A stretch of DNA of 64,000 nt from assembly GCA_947258715.1 (NCBI GenBank), contig CAMYJH010000020.1, positions 1-64,000 on the forward strand, given 5' to 3'. The notes beneath the pieces are model-generated. The model worked only from the letters and a program-made list of their open reading frames with translations, did no database searches and had not been told where the DNA came from. Position 1 is the stretch's first letter, and every line of letters starts with the position of its first letter. Of the stretch, positions 26,991 through 36,358 are shown piece after piece. Source of the stretch: an uncultured Gammaproteobacteria bacterium. GTDB lineage: Bacteria; Pseudomonadota; Gammaproteobacteria; HK1. A program made the translations under genes and the position numbers.

Positions 26991-27953
26991 TCAGCGTCTC
27001 CGTAGCTTGGGGTTGAGTGATTCCCTCATCCCTTCCCCGACCAGGTTGAAGGCAAGCACCACCACCAGAATGGCGCTTCCCGGTATGAAGAAGAGCCACG
27101 GCGCGTCAAAGATGAAATTCTTGCCATCGGATAGAATATTGCCCCAGGTGGCGTCGGGGGGCTGAACGCCGAAACCGAGAAAGCTGAGGGCGGACTCGGT
27201 GAGGATGGCGGTCGCTACCGACACGGTGGCCGTGACCAGCACCGGCGCCATCGCGTTCGGGAGCATGTGGAAAAAGATGATGCGGCGCTCGGGCAGACCC
27301 ATTGCCTTGGCCGCGAGCACGAAATCCTGCTCCTTCAGAGAGAGAAATTCGGCGCGAACGAAGCGGGCGGTCGTCATCCAGCCGGTGAGCCCGATAACGA
27401 TCATGATGTTGTAGATGCTGGGCGGGAGCAAGGCGACCACGGTCAGGATCAGAAAGAAAGTCGGGAAACACAACATGACGTCGGTAAATCGCATTATCAG
27501 ATTGTCGACGCTCAGGCCGAGAAATTTCGATTCGCCGTAATATCCCGATATGCCCCCCAGGGCCACGCCGATGCTCATGGCGATGCCCACGGCGACGAAT
27601 CCGATGGACAAAGAGACGAAGCTGCCCTGAAGCATGCGCGCAAAGACGTCCCGCCCAAGGTCGTCGGTTCCGAGAAAATAGATGCCGAATGCCGGTCGCT
27701 TGTCCGCAGACAGCACTGAGGAAGCTTCCGTCAACGGAGGCAATAGCCTGTCCGAGAGCCGAACCACGGCCGGATCGAACAGCACCCACCATTCGGTAAA
27801 CGCTTTACCGGCTAGCGCCAGCAGCGCCAGCCCCACCAGCACAACAAAGCCGATCAGGGCGAGACGATCCCTGCGGAAAGTGACCCAGAACTCGTCCAGG
27901 CTGGATCGCCCCGTGACCTCGATGTCCGTGTCCACGTCAGTCGTCACGTACAT
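26991..27953 (-). CDS. yejE: Peptide ABC transporter permease, YejE-like
   Basis: A 320-residue inner-membrane permease of the DppC/OppC type. The N-terminal segment [21 protein letters not shown] is the first helix. The binding-protein-dependent permease signature follows: [19 protein letters not shown], and the EAA loop is [20 protein letters not shown]. The C-terminus ends in [17 protein letters not shown]. The ATG at 27953 lies seven bases after yejB; the open frame upstream overlaps yejB and is not used. With YejB it forms the channel for peptide uptake. Confidence 0.92.
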   Translation of the reverse strand: MYVTTDVDTDIEVTGRSSLDEFWVTFRRDRLALIGFVVLVGLALLALAGKAFTEWWVLFDPAVVRLSDRLLPPLTEASSVLSADKRPAFGIYFLGTDDLGRDVFARMLQGSFVSLSIGFVAVGIAMSIGVALGGISGYYGESKFLGLSVDNLIMRFTDVMLCFPTFFLILTVVALLPPSIYNIMIVIGLTGWMTTARFVRAEFLSLKEQDFVLAAKAMGLPERRIIFFHMLPNAMAPVLVTATVSVATAILTESALSFLGFGVQPPDATWGNILSDGKNFIFDAPWLFFIPGSAILVVVLAFNLVGEGMRESLNPKLRRR

Positions 27954-27960
27954 GGCGGCC

Positions 27961-28926
27961 TCAGCTGTTGAGCCTGACGCGCGGATCCGCGAAGGCATAA
28001 AGAACGTCAGAAAGGAAGGTGCCGGCAAGGGTCAAGGTGGCAGCGAAAAAATTGATGGTCAGAATCAAGGGAAAGTCCCGTGCCAATATGGCCTCGTAAC
28101 CGAGCCGCCCGATGCCTGGCCAGGCGAATATCTGCTCGATGATAACGGAGCCGCCGATGAGCCCCGGGAGCATGAGGCCGAACATGGTAACGAAGGGCAG
28201 CAGCGCGTTGCGAAGTGCGTGGCGGTAGATCACCGTCTCCTCCTCGAGCCCCTTGGCTCTCGCGGTGCGCACATAGTCGTTGGAAACGACCTCGATCATC
28301 TGCGAGCGCACGTATCGCGACAGAAGCGCGACGCCGGAGAAGGCGGAGATCATGGCCGGAATAGTCAGGTGCCAGAGACGATCCATGGCGCGGAAGCTGA
28401 TGGGTGCGTCCTCCATGCCAAAGGTGCGCATACCGATCACGGGTACGCTGAAAGCGTTGACCACGCCGAGAATGAGCAGGTAAGCGAAAAAGAAGCCCGG
28501 GATAGAGATCAGGGCATAGGCGACAAAGGTTGAGGCGCGGTCGAAGCCGGATCCGCGACGTATGGCGGCGTGGATGCCGGCTGGAAATGAAAGCGTCCAG
28601 ATGAGCAGGGTTGCGGCAAGAAAAAGCGGCAGCGAGTTTAAAAATCGGTTCCATATCTTTGGTAAGACCGGCTGGCCGTCTTTGAAAGATCGTAAATTTC
28701 CGCTCACCAGATCCCTCATCCAGTAGACGTACTGGCGGTGCAGCGGCTCGTCCAAATGAAAGGCCGCGCGGATCTTTGCCACGTCCTCGGGTTTCATTCT
28801 CGGATTGGTGGGGTCCACTTCGCTCGGTTCGCCGGGCGCGATGTGCACCACCGCGTGGGCAATCACCGACACGACCACCAGCAGCGCAAGGCGCTGAATA
28901 AGACTTCTGAGAATGAATTGGCCCAT
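27961..28926 (-). CDS. yejB: Peptide ABC transporter permease, YejB-like
   Basis: A 321-residue permease of the DppB/OppB type. Helix 1 is LIQRLALLVVVSVIAHAVVH, followed by a periplasmic part with MKPEDVAKIRAAFHLDEPLH that matches the family N-terminus. The permease core ends with YVRTARAKGLEEETVIYRHA (EAA loop) and LSDVLYAFADPRVRLNS. It starts five bases after the binding-protein gene and is followed by yejE after seven bases, so the three form one transcription unit. Confidence 0.92.
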   Translation of the reverse strand: MGQFILRSLIQRLALLVVVSVIAHAVVHIAPGEPSEVDPTNPRMKPEDVAKIRAAFHLDEPLHRQYVYWMRDLVSGNLRSFKDGQPVLPKIWNRFLNSLPLFLAATLLIWTLSFPAGIHAAIRRGSGFDRASTFVAYALISIPGFFFAYLLILGVVNAFSVPVIGMRTFGMEDAPISFRAMDRLWHLTIPAMISAFSGVALLSRYVRSQMIEVVSNDYVRTARAKGLEEETVIYRHALRNALLPFVTMFGLMLPGLIGGSVIIEQIFAWPGIGRLGYEAILARDFPLILTINFFAATLTLAGTFLSDVLYAFADPRVRLNS

Positions 28927-28931
28927 GGCGC

Positions 28932-31025
28932 TCAGAAATCCGGAGCCGCTTCCAGCTTGCGCCAGCGGTTGAAGTGAAAGAACACGTCGCCGCCCTCGCT
29001 GGCCTGCGGCGGCGAAATGTCCCCGGCTTCCGAAACCATGACGATCTTTCTGTCCAGGGCGCGAGTTGTGGCGGGGGCGTAGAGAAAGGTATAGGGCTGG
29101 TCTGTAGCGATGATTCGATGCAGCTCGCGGGAAAGCTTAACCTGTTTGTCGCGATCGTATTCGCGCCGTAACGCTTCGATGATGCGGTCGGCGTCAGGGT
29201 TTTCGTAGCCGACGAAGTTGAGCTGGTTACGCCCTGCCTGGGTCGAATGCCAGATTTGAAAGAGATCGGGGTCGACACCCATCAGCCAGCCAAGGATCAC
29301 TGCGTCAAAGCGGCCCGGGTTGACGAAGTCCTCGAGAAATACCGCCCACTCGAACACCTGCGTGTTCACTTTGACGCCTAATCTGCGCCAGCTGTTCTGG
29401 ACTACGGATAATATTGCTTTGCGGATCAGGTTGCCGTGGTTGGTAATGAGATTGAATTCGAAGATCTTTCCGTCTTTTTCAAGCAAGCCCTCATCGTTCT
29501 TATGCCAGCCTAACGATTCGAGGATACGCAGCGCGCCTTTGGGGTCGTAGGGAAGTGGCGCGACACCGTGGTCGTACCACTCCGTCTGCTTAGGGTAGGG
29601 TCCGGTGGTACGTTCGCCCTCGCCGTACATCACGTAGCGGATAATTTCATCCACGTCGATGGCCATACCCAGCGCGCGTCGGACCCGAGGATCAGAAAAC
29701 AGCGGCAGTCGATTGTTGTAGCCGATGTATGTATAGCCCGAGCCCAAACCGGAAAGCGTTCGGTATCGCGAGCTGGATTCAAAGCGCGCCACCTGAAAGG
29801 GCTGGAGCTGATAGCTGTCTATAGCGCCGGAGCGGAACTCGAGCTCCTTGGTCAGCGGATCGGGGATGACGCGGAAGTAATAATTTCTATAAATTGGCGG
29901 GCCGTCCCAGTAGTCCTCGTTCCGGGTAAGCTTGATCAGCTCGTCGCCCTGCCACTCCTCGAAGCGAAAAGGCCCGGTGCCCACCGGGGCGCGGTTGAAG
30001 CTGCTGTCGCGTAAACCAAAGGAATCATCGGCGCCGGAGAGTCCGCGTTCCTCAGCCTCCTTGGCGATAACCTCCGGCCTGAGCAAATGTGCCGGCAGTA
30101 CGCCCATGGTCCATACATTTACCGCAGGCGAGAACAGCCGCTTGTAGGTGACGCGCACCAGGTGTGGCTCAACAGCCTCCACGGACTTGATGGGCTCGAA
30201 GTCGGACGTTCTGGGCGACAGATTCTTCGGCTCCATGATGGCCTCGTAGGTGAACTTGACGTCCTCGGCGGTGAACGGATGGCCGTCGTGAAAACGCACA
30301 TTGCGGCGAAGTCGAAACTCGATGATGGGGTTGTGCTCGACCGTAGGGAGCTGGGCGTTAAGGGCGCGCCGCAGTTCCTCGTTGGGAGTATCGGGGGAAA
30401 GCAAAAAACGCGCGGGATCGAATCCGGCGCCGTATTCTCGGCCCAGAACCGGCGCGAGCAGATCGAGGATACGCGGCTCGACCCGCGAAAGCTCAAGCCG
30501 CACCCGCGGCGGGAGTCGAATGCGAGGCGCTGCGGGTTGCCCCAAATCGGTGGTATTTGATTTAAACCTTAGCGGAACCACCGCGCCGCCTTCGAGGACC
30601 TCCACGCTTCGCACCGTTGCCGTGAGCTCGGGAAATCTGCCTGACGTTTTGGCGCGCAGGATGCGCGCTTTTATGCGTTCCGGGGTCACGGCCGCGCCGT
30701 CGGGGAAGCCGCGGCTCTCATCGACTACGATGAAGACCTCCTCGGTGGTTTTCCAGTCTGTGGCAAGACGACCGCGCAGGTTGAGATTCTGGTCCAGGTC
30801 GAGCAGTCCATCGAAGACAAGGGTGACGATTCGGCTGCTCTGGCTGTCGGCGTGAAGCACCGGATTCAGAATTTTGGCGTCCGCGCTTTCACCCTCGATA
30901 AAAGTTTCGAGTCGCGACGGCGTGGCCCGCGTCTGCTGATCATACTTGGGCACCCAGAAGTAGGCCTGCACGAGGCCAGCCAGCAGCAACAGCGGCGCAA
31001 GCAGAAGCAACGTTCGAACGTTCAT
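28932..31025 (-). CDS. yejA: Periplasmic peptide-binding protein, YejA-like (SBP_bac_5)
   Basis: A 697-residue solute-binding protein. A hydrophobic N-terminus (LLLLAPLLLLAGLVQAYFWV) acts as signal peptide or anchor. Family 5 motifs include ILNPVLHADSQSSRIVTLVF, VRFHDGHPFTAEDVKFTYEA, and YDHGVAPLPYDPKGALRILE. It captures peptides for the YejBE channel. It is longer than most family members (about 600), partly through an insertion near residues 120-200. No ATPase gene follows the permeases, so either a distant ATPase energises the system or uptake is lost. Confidence 0.92.
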   Translation of the reverse strand: MNVRTLLLLAPLLLLAGLVQAYFWVPKYDQQTRATPSRLETFIEGESADAKILNPVLHADSQSSRIVTLVFDGLLDLDQNLNLRGRLATDWKTTEEVFIVVDESRGFPDGAAVTPERIKARILRAKTSGRFPELTATVRSVEVLEGGAVVPLRFKSNTTDLGQPAAPRIRLPPRVRLELSRVEPRILDLLAPVLGREYGAGFDPARFLLSPDTPNEELRRALNAQLPTVEHNPIIEFRLRRNVRFHDGHPFTAEDVKFTYEAIMEPKNLSPRTSDFEPIKSVEAVEPHLVRVTYKRLFSPAVNVWTMGVLPAHLLRPEVIAKEAEERGLSGADDSFGLRDSSFNRAPVGTGPFRFEEWQGDELIKLTRNEDYWDGPPIYRNYYFRVIPDPLTKELEFRSGAIDSYQLQPFQVARFESSSRYRTLSGLGSGYTYIGYNNRLPLFSDPRVRRALGMAIDVDEIIRYVMYGEGERTTGPYPKQTEWYDHGVAPLPYDPKGALRILESLGWHKNDEGLLEKDGKIFEFNLITNHGNLIRKAILSVVQNSWRRLGVKVNTQVFEWAVFLEDFVNPGRFDAVILGWLMGVDPDLFQIWHSTQAGRNQLNFVGYENPDADRIIEALRREYDRDKQVKLSRELHRIIATDQPYTFLYAPATTRALDRKIVMVSEAGDISPPQASEGGDVFFHFNRWRKLEAAPDF

Positions 31026-31245
31026 GGAGAGGAAGAATAAGACTGGCTGCCGAAAGCGCTCAAGCGGGACGCGTTACCTCGTGGAGGAGGGTGCCGCGTG
31101 CCGGGAGCGGAGTCAGGCGCCAAAGCGCAGCCAAAGCGCACGCCGCGGCGATGGCTAAGGAAATCTGTCTCAGTTCGTATGTCGGGACGTCTCTATTGAG
31201 GCGCCAGAGGACGCTCCCGGCGCTGGGGCGGTAGGTACACCGGCT

Positions 31246-31458
31246 TCATTTCTGGATCACCCAGTGGCCGTAATTGCACTCGTAGACCTGGCCGTCGCAT
31301 TCCACCTGTTGTCCTTCGTCAAACTCCCGATCGTTCCATATACACTTGGCCGGGACATTGTCCAACATGACCGTGGACTCCTCGGCAATGGACTCGGTGA
31401 TGGGAGAGTTTTTCTTTCCCGAATCCATCTTCTCAACGCTAGCTCTGTCTGACATCAA
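31246..31458 (-). CDS. Small Cys-containing hypothetical protein, 70 aa
   Basis: The C-terminal 35 residues follow a pattern C-x-W-N-x-x-x-F-x-x-G-x-x-V-x-C-x-G-x-x-Y-x-C-x-x-G-x-W, with Cys in CIWND, VECDGQ and YECNYGHW. This resembles short domains of unknown function with repeated Cys and Trp (DUF1496-like), but I am not sure. The N-terminal half is acidic and polar without a signal peptide. It stands between yejA and sixA with its own likely promoter. Confidence 0.6.
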   Translation of the reverse strand: MMSDRASVEKMDSGKKNSPITESIAEESTVMLDNVPAKCIWNDREFDEGQQVECDGQVYECNYGHWVIQK

Positions 31459-31681
31459 GAATTCTCCGCTTGGATCTGGCGACGGGGGAATAGCTCTGCT
31501 TTGCGACCCGACTAGTCTAGCTTAAACGGTAGCCCGCGTTTCCGCTTTACTCAACGTGGGTAAAATCATAGCACAGAGAATGATTGCGGGAGACCTTGCT
31601 ACTCCGGCGAGGAATCGACCCCCAAAGCCGACTCGAGGCGGCATTATACTGAGACCAACCCATCGACGAGGTTGCGCGAAA

Positions 31682-32149
31682 ATGAGGCTATATCTGGTTC
31701 AGCACGGGGTATCGGTGGACAAATCCGTGGACCCCGACAGACCGCTCAGCAGTCAGGGCGAAGAAGACGTTGAATGCATCGCTTCAATCTTGTTACGCGT
31801 CGGTGCAATTCCGAAAAGAATTGTTCACAGCGGCAAGACCCGGGCGAGGCAGACAGCGGAGATTCTCGACCGAGCCCTCGCGGCTTCCATGGGCGCGAAT
31901 ATGATGACGGGACTCGCACCGATGGATTCCGTAACCCAATTTGCCAGCCGCTTACCTGAGATTACCGTAGAGACGATGGTCTGTGGCCATCAGCCCTTCT
32001 TGGGCCGGCTGCTGTCGCACTTGTTGGCCGGCAACGAAGACATGCCCCTAGTGGAGTATTTGCCGGGGTCGGTTGCCTGCCTGGAAGACCGGTCCGAAGG
32101 TGAATGGGTGCTTTGCTGGTTCCTCCGCCCCGAGCTTTGCCGCGAATAA
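31682..32149 (+). CDS. sixA: SixA-type phosphohistidine phosphatase, with Gln in place of the catalytic-motif Arg
   Basis: A 155-residue histidine-phosphatase family protein. The active-site motif reads MRLYLVQHGVSVDKS: His8 is present, but the usual RHG is QHG. Other family signs are DPDRPLSSQGEEDVECIAS, RIVHSGKTRARQTAEIL and the second His in MVCGHQPFLGRLL. SixA removes phosphate from His of Hpt domains (known for ArcB and PTS-related proteins). The ATG at 31682 matches the family start; 42 upstream codons of open frame are not needed. It converges with the second kinase-cNMP gene. Confidence 0.88.
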   Translation: MRLYLVQHGVSVDKSVDPDRPLSSQGEEDVECIASILLRVGAIPKRIVHSGKTRARQTAEILDRALAASMGANMMTGLAPMDSVTQFASRLPEITVETMVCGHQPFLGRLLSHLLAGNEDMPLVEYLPGSVACLEDRSEGEWVLCWFLRPELCRE

Positions 32150-32208
32150 CTGACTGCCCCGGCGACCGAGGATCGAGATCTCTAGGTCTCCAGCGTTTCA
32201 GATAAGGT

Positions 32209-32233
32209 CCCCTCCCCCTTGATGGGAGAGGGG
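32209..32233. repeat. C-rich/G-rich hairpin between convergent genes
   Basis: CCCCTC at 32209-32214 and GAGGGG at 32228-32233, with further pairing of CTCCC and GGGAG inside, form a short GC-rich hairpin. It lies between the ends of sixA (plus) and the kinase gene (minus). It could act as a bidirectional terminator or be a dispersed palindromic repeat. The function is inferred. Confidence 0.35.
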
Positions 32234-32366
32234 CAGGGAGCGGGCGAAAACGAGGAGCGCGGGAGCGAAGCCACGAGCTGAAATTTGCTTTCGCCGTACC
32301 TAGGGTTTCGCGAAGCGAAGAGGAGCGCGTGAGTGCGGCATTTCAAGAGCCGTTCTCGCCACCTGC

Positions 32367-33671
32367 TCAGTTGACGAACTGCGCCAGCCGATCGCTGGTC
32401 TGGGCCAGGCGGCTGAGAAGAACCTTCATCAGTACTTGATTAAATCGTAGCTGACACGGCACCGAGGTTTGTTCCAGCAGCGTGGCGTCGATCTTCAAAA
32501 CGTTGACGTCGTCGGTTGCCACCACCGTGGCCGTACGCCTGGTTTTCGAGAGGTAGCCCATTTCGCCAAAACAGGCGCCCTTGCTGAGAGTCGCAATTTG
32601 CTTACCCTTGATGTTTACCCCAACTTCACCTTCCGCCAGGATGAAGAAGGCGCGGTCTTCGGCTCCTTCTGCAACAATCAATTCCCCGGTGCGGTAACTT
32701 TGCCAGCTGCATGCTCTAACCGTTTCGTCCAGCTCCTCATCGGAAAACTCATCGAAGAATTCCAGCTTTCGCGCAATCTCGAACTTTTTCGTTTGGGTAA
32801 GCTCTTTGACCGTGTCGCCCATGGGTTCAATTTCGTCGAGCTCACCGAATACACTCGCGAGTTCCGCTGCAAGTTCCTGCCCGCTGCCGTGTCGTCGCTC
32901 GGACTTTTTCTGCATCACGCGGTCGAGAACTTCCTCTAGCCTCGACGGTATCTCCGGGCGCATTTCCCGCGGCGACGGGGCCGGATCGTCGATAATCTTG
33001 CGCACCAGCTGCGGAACGGTCTTGGCGAGGAAAGGCGGTTTCCCCGTCAACAGCTCGTAAGCAACGATTCCGAGGGAGTAAAGATCTGTCTTATTGCTGA
33101 CTTCCTGCTCCTGGATTTGTTCGGGAGACATATAGCGCGGCGATCCCATCAGGCCCATCACCTGAGTGGATTCCCCGGCGGCGTTATGAGCGATTCCGAA
33201 GTCGGCGATCTTTACCTCGCCGTTTCGTGTCAGCATGATATTTGTCGGCTTGATATCCCTGTGTATAACGCCCTTGCGATGGGCGTAGTCCAACGCTTTG
33301 GCGCACTGATAGAAGATCTCGACCACGGACTTGACAGGGAGCAGGTTGTTCTTGCTGGTGTAGGCTTTCAGTGTTTCACCCCCTTCGACATATTCCATCA
33401 CGATGTAAGGCTGCCCGTCTTCCTCGCCGGCGTCGAGGATCTGAAGGATATTGGGGTGCTTGAGAACGCCCGCGGAGTGGGCTTCGTTATAGAACATCTT
33501 GCGAGCGAAATTTCGAAGCTCGATGCTGGTATCGTCGGGAAGGCGGCAGACCTTGACCGCAACTTCACGATCCTCGAACGGATCGTGGGCGACATAGACG
33601 ACGCCCATGTTTCCCTCGCCGGCCAAGCCGGTGACTTCGTACTTGCCGATTTTTTCGGGAAGATCAGACAT
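32367..33671 (-). CDS. Ser/Thr protein kinase fused to a cyclic-nucleotide-binding domain (copy 2)
   Basis: This 434-residue protein is a paralogue of the kinase at 12394-13737, with identical spacing of motifs: glycine loop LAGEGNMGVVY, Lys40 (VAVK), HRDIKPTN at 137-144 and DFG at 157-159. The cNMP domain at about 300-425 has FILAEGEVGVNIKGKQIATL and CFGEMGYLSKTRRTATVVA, which keeps the Arg-Thr-Ala of the phosphate-binding cassette, so this copy could bind a cyclic nucleotide. I prefer the ATG at 33671 over the GTG at 33680. There is no partner gene directly adjacent. The substrate is unknown. Confidence 0.9.
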   Translation of the reverse strand: MSDLPEKIGKYEVTGLAGEGNMGVVYVAHDPFEDREVAVKVCRLPDDTSIELRNFARKMFYNEAHSAGVLKHPNILQILDAGEEDGQPYIVMEYVEGGETLKAYTSKNNLLPVKSVVEIFYQCAKALDYAHRKGVIHRDIKPTNIMLTRNGEVKIADFGIAHNAAGESTQVMGLMGSPRYMSPEQIQEQEVSNKTDLYSLGIVAYELLTGKPPFLAKTVPQLVRKIIDDPAPSPREMRPEIPSRLEEVLDRVMQKKSERRHGSGQELAAELASVFGELDEIEPMGDTVKELTQTKKFEIARKLEFFDEFSDEELDETVRACSWQSYRTGELIVAEGAEDRAFFILAEGEVGVNIKGKQIATLSKGACFGEMGYLSKTRRTATVVATDDVNVLKIDATLLEQTSVPCQLRFNQVLMKVLLSRLAQTSDRLAQFVN

Positions 33672-34055
33672 GCGGCCCACGCGGCCCGTGTCGCGTTGGC
33701 CGGCTCAAGCTGGAGCCAGCGGTCCGCCATCCGGGCAGGTTTTCATGCAGCTAAAGTCACGCTCATACACGCCCATCCCTGAGATTTACGGAAATGGCGC
33801 GTTCTCAGTCTTGCGCTCCGCACCCCATTGATTCAAGTACTTATGTTCATACTTCGCCAGTGGTGCGTTTGCGCACCCGGCAATCGCCCGGTGCTTTTCA
33901 CGCTTCCGTAAACTAATAGTCCATACGGCGCGGTGTGTCACGCGGGGGACAAGTCCGCTCCCGGAAATCGTAGGTGACAAATTAGGACGGGAAGCGATGC
34001 GGGTTCAGCGCTTAGGCCCGGTTGCGCCGGAACGGGATCTCGACGTGAGGCCCCT
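33672..34055. other. 384-base gap upstream of the second kinase gene
   Basis: The stretch lies between the mltD stop and the kinase start, both on the minus strand. It should contain the kinase promoter. No open frame with domain content and no clear repeat is seen. Confidence 0.35.
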
Positions 34056-35966
34056 TCAACCTTCCTTTACAGCGTCCTCGTTGATGGCAATGAACAGGTC
34101 GAGCTTCTGGCCGGGCTGAAGCAGCGCCCTGCGGGGAAGGTTGTTCCACTGCCGCAAACGGGTCACGCTGACGTTGAAGCGCCGGCCGATCAGCCAAAGT
34201 GAATCTCCAGAGCGCACCGTATATTGAATCTTTCGCTTCGGAACGTTTTCCCCGGCTGCCGAGATGCTGACTTTCCGTGTCCCCGGAAGCCGAATTTTCT
34301 GCCCTGGATACAGCACTTCATTGGGTTTGATGTCATTCAGAGACGCCAACTTATCGACGCTGGTTCGATGCCATTTTGCGATGTGGGACAGGGTGTCGCC
34401 CCGGGTCACGACGTAAGCGGAGTCTGCGACGTGAGAGGAGCCGCCCTTCCTCGGCAGCGCGGCCGCGGTAACGTTGGCGCCGTAGGGTTTGCGCTTCCAG
34501 ATGACGAGCCTTTGGCCGGGCCGGATCACGCTTCTGGCGCTGATACCGTTCCAGCGCGTCAGGTCCCGCACGCGGACGTTATGCCGTCGGGCGATGGTCC
34601 ATAGGCTGTCACCGTTACGGACGCGATAGCTTACTTTGATCCCGTCGCTCGGGATTCGGTTGGCGCGGGCGAGGGCGCGCCTAATATCGTGGCTCAGCTT
34701 ATAGTCCTCGAATGCGCGGGAGGCCACCGGAACCATCAGGCTATCTCCGGCCCGAATACGAGTGCCGTTAATTCCGTTGATGGTCTGAATCGTTCTAACA
34801 CTGGTGCGATAGCGCTGGGCGATCACGATGAGCGACTCACCGTTTGCAATTTGATGCCGGCGATAGGCGACTCGGTGCTCAGGCAACATCTTGGCCAGTC
34901 CCCGCTCAAATTTCTCCACCCGTTCTTGGGGAAGCAGTAGCCGGTGTGGACCGTCTGGGTCAGTCGCCCATCGATTGAATCCGGGATTGAGCAGATAGAT
35001 TTCCTCCAGACTGATTTCGGCCAGCTCCGCAGCGTGGGCAAGGTCGATCTGGCTATCTACGTTGACTACCGAAAAATAGGGATCATCGTCGATGGTGGCC
35101 AAACTCAGGCCGAAGTGTTGTGGATCTTCGACGACAGCCGCCAGCGCCAGCAGGCGGGGAACATAGCCGCGGGTTTCCCGCGGAAGTCTTATCGACCAGA
35201 AATCGGTGGGTTTGCCGGCGCGGCGGTTGCGCCGAATGGCACGCTGAACGTTTCCTTCGCCCCAGTTATAGGCGGCAATAGCGAGCAGCCAGTCGCCGTT
35301 GAAATGGGCACTCAGACGTTGCAGGTAATTCAGCGCCGCATCCGTGGACTCGACGATGTCGCGGCGTCCGTCGTACCACCAGTTCTGTTTCAGCCCAAAG
35401 ACACGGCCGGTGCCCGGCATGAACTGCCATATACCGGCGGCACCCGCGGGGGAATAGGCAAAGGGCTGAAACGCGCTTTCCACCACCGGCAGCAGCGCGA
35501 GTTCCGAAGGCAGTCCTCGCTTCTCCACTTGGCGAACGATGTAGGGAAGATAGAACCGCGCCCGCTCGGCCATGCGATCGAGGTATTCCTGATTCCGCTG
35601 AAACCACTCGATCTCCCTTCGGGTGCGGCGGCGGACTTGATCCTCGTAGCCGAAGCTCAGTCCGTTGCGGATCCGATCCCAGACGTCCGCGGTGGTCTCC
35701 GCTTCAGCGGCAGCCTCGACCAGCTCCGGGTCGTCCAGCAAGATCCAGTTATCACGTTCCAGCAAACGGGCGGAGCGCCACAACAGCTCGGGGCTAATCA
35801 ATACCGGAGGCGGTGGCCCGGGTTCAAGCTCGATGGCCTGGGCGGCGGCGACTTCTGGCGGGCGCGGTGTGTCTTTCGGCACCGCCAGCTCGGCGCAGGC
35901 GGAGAGCGCGGCCACGAAGCTCACGGCAAAGAGGCAAAAGGCGGGTCGAGTTGCGTTTGGTCCCAT
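34056..35966 (-). CDS. mltD: Membrane-bound lytic murein transglycosylase D with four LysM repeats
   Basis: A 636-residue lipoprotein. The lipobox LSAC follows a hydrophobic leader (FCLFAVSFVAALSAC). The SLT catalytic domain includes LPVVESAFQPFAYSPAGAAG with the catalytic Glu, then IWQFMPGTGR. Four LysM modules close the protein, starting near HQIANGESL, YRVRNGDSL, YVVTRGDTL and YTVRSGDSL. It cleaves glycan strands of peptidoglycan from the outer membrane. The ATG at 35966 with GGAG upstream gives the lipoprotein start. Known neighbours in related genomes are gloB, the methyltransferase, rnhA and dnaQ; gloB is missing here. Confidence 0.95.
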   Translation of the reverse strand: MGPNATRPAFCLFAVSFVAALSACAELAVPKDTPRPPEVAAAQAIELEPGPPPPVLISPELLWRSARLLERDNWILLDDPELVEAAAEAETTADVWDRIRNGLSFGYEDQVRRRTRREIEWFQRNQEYLDRMAERARFYLPYIVRQVEKRGLPSELALLPVVESAFQPFAYSPAGAAGIWQFMPGTGRVFGLKQNWWYDGRRDIVESTDAALNYLQRLSAHFNGDWLLAIAAYNWGEGNVQRAIRRNRRAGKPTDFWSIRLPRETRGYVPRLLALAAVVEDPQHFGLSLATIDDDPYFSVVNVDSQIDLAHAAELAEISLEEIYLLNPGFNRWATDPDGPHRLLLPQERVEKFERGLAKMLPEHRVAYRRHQIANGESLIVIAQRYRTSVRTIQTINGINGTRIRAGDSLMVPVASRAFEDYKLSHDIRRALARANRIPSDGIKVSYRVRNGDSLWTIARRHNVRVRDLTRWNGISARSVIRPGQRLVIWKRKPYGANVTAAALPRKGGSSHVADSAYVVTRGDTLSHIAKWHRTSVDKLASLNDIKPNEVLYPGQKIRLPGTRKVSISAAGENVPKRKIQYTVRSGDSLWLIGRRFNVSVTRLRQWNNLPRRALLQPGQKLDLFIAINEDAVKEG

Positions 35967-36358
35967 GGCTTCTCCGCGGGGGCGGATATCAAGGCTCCCG
36001 ATGGCGCCGCGGCGCAATAGCGGCCCTGGCACCGGCGTTCCAACCTGGCAGCTGTACATAAAAAAGGCGCGGCCGCCCCGCGCCCATTGGAAATGCTAGG
36101 TGTAGGGAATCCGCGGGTCAAGAAAGCCTGTCCGACGCTGTGCGCGGTTTGGCAGCCCGGGGTAGGTAAGAATTCGGGGCGCCCGACCTATGGCGGTTGA
36201 GCGAAGGCGACGCAGCATGAATACTGACCTATTGAAGGCGCTCGTGAATACCTTATCCTTGAGACTCCGAAGGCGGGCCGAGTGAATCACTTTGCTATCA
36301 CTTCACTCAGGAATTCAACACTTTAGAGGGGTCCGTGGCGGAAATGGAGGCGATAGAT
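35967..36358. other. Divergent promoter region between mltD and the methyltransferase gene
   Basis: These 392 bases separate the divergent mltD and methyltransferase genes. In Pseudomonas and E. coli gloB lies in this position; I find no glyoxalase motif (THxHxDH) on either strand. Promoters for both directions are expected, but I could not assign boxes with confidence. Confidence 0.4.
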
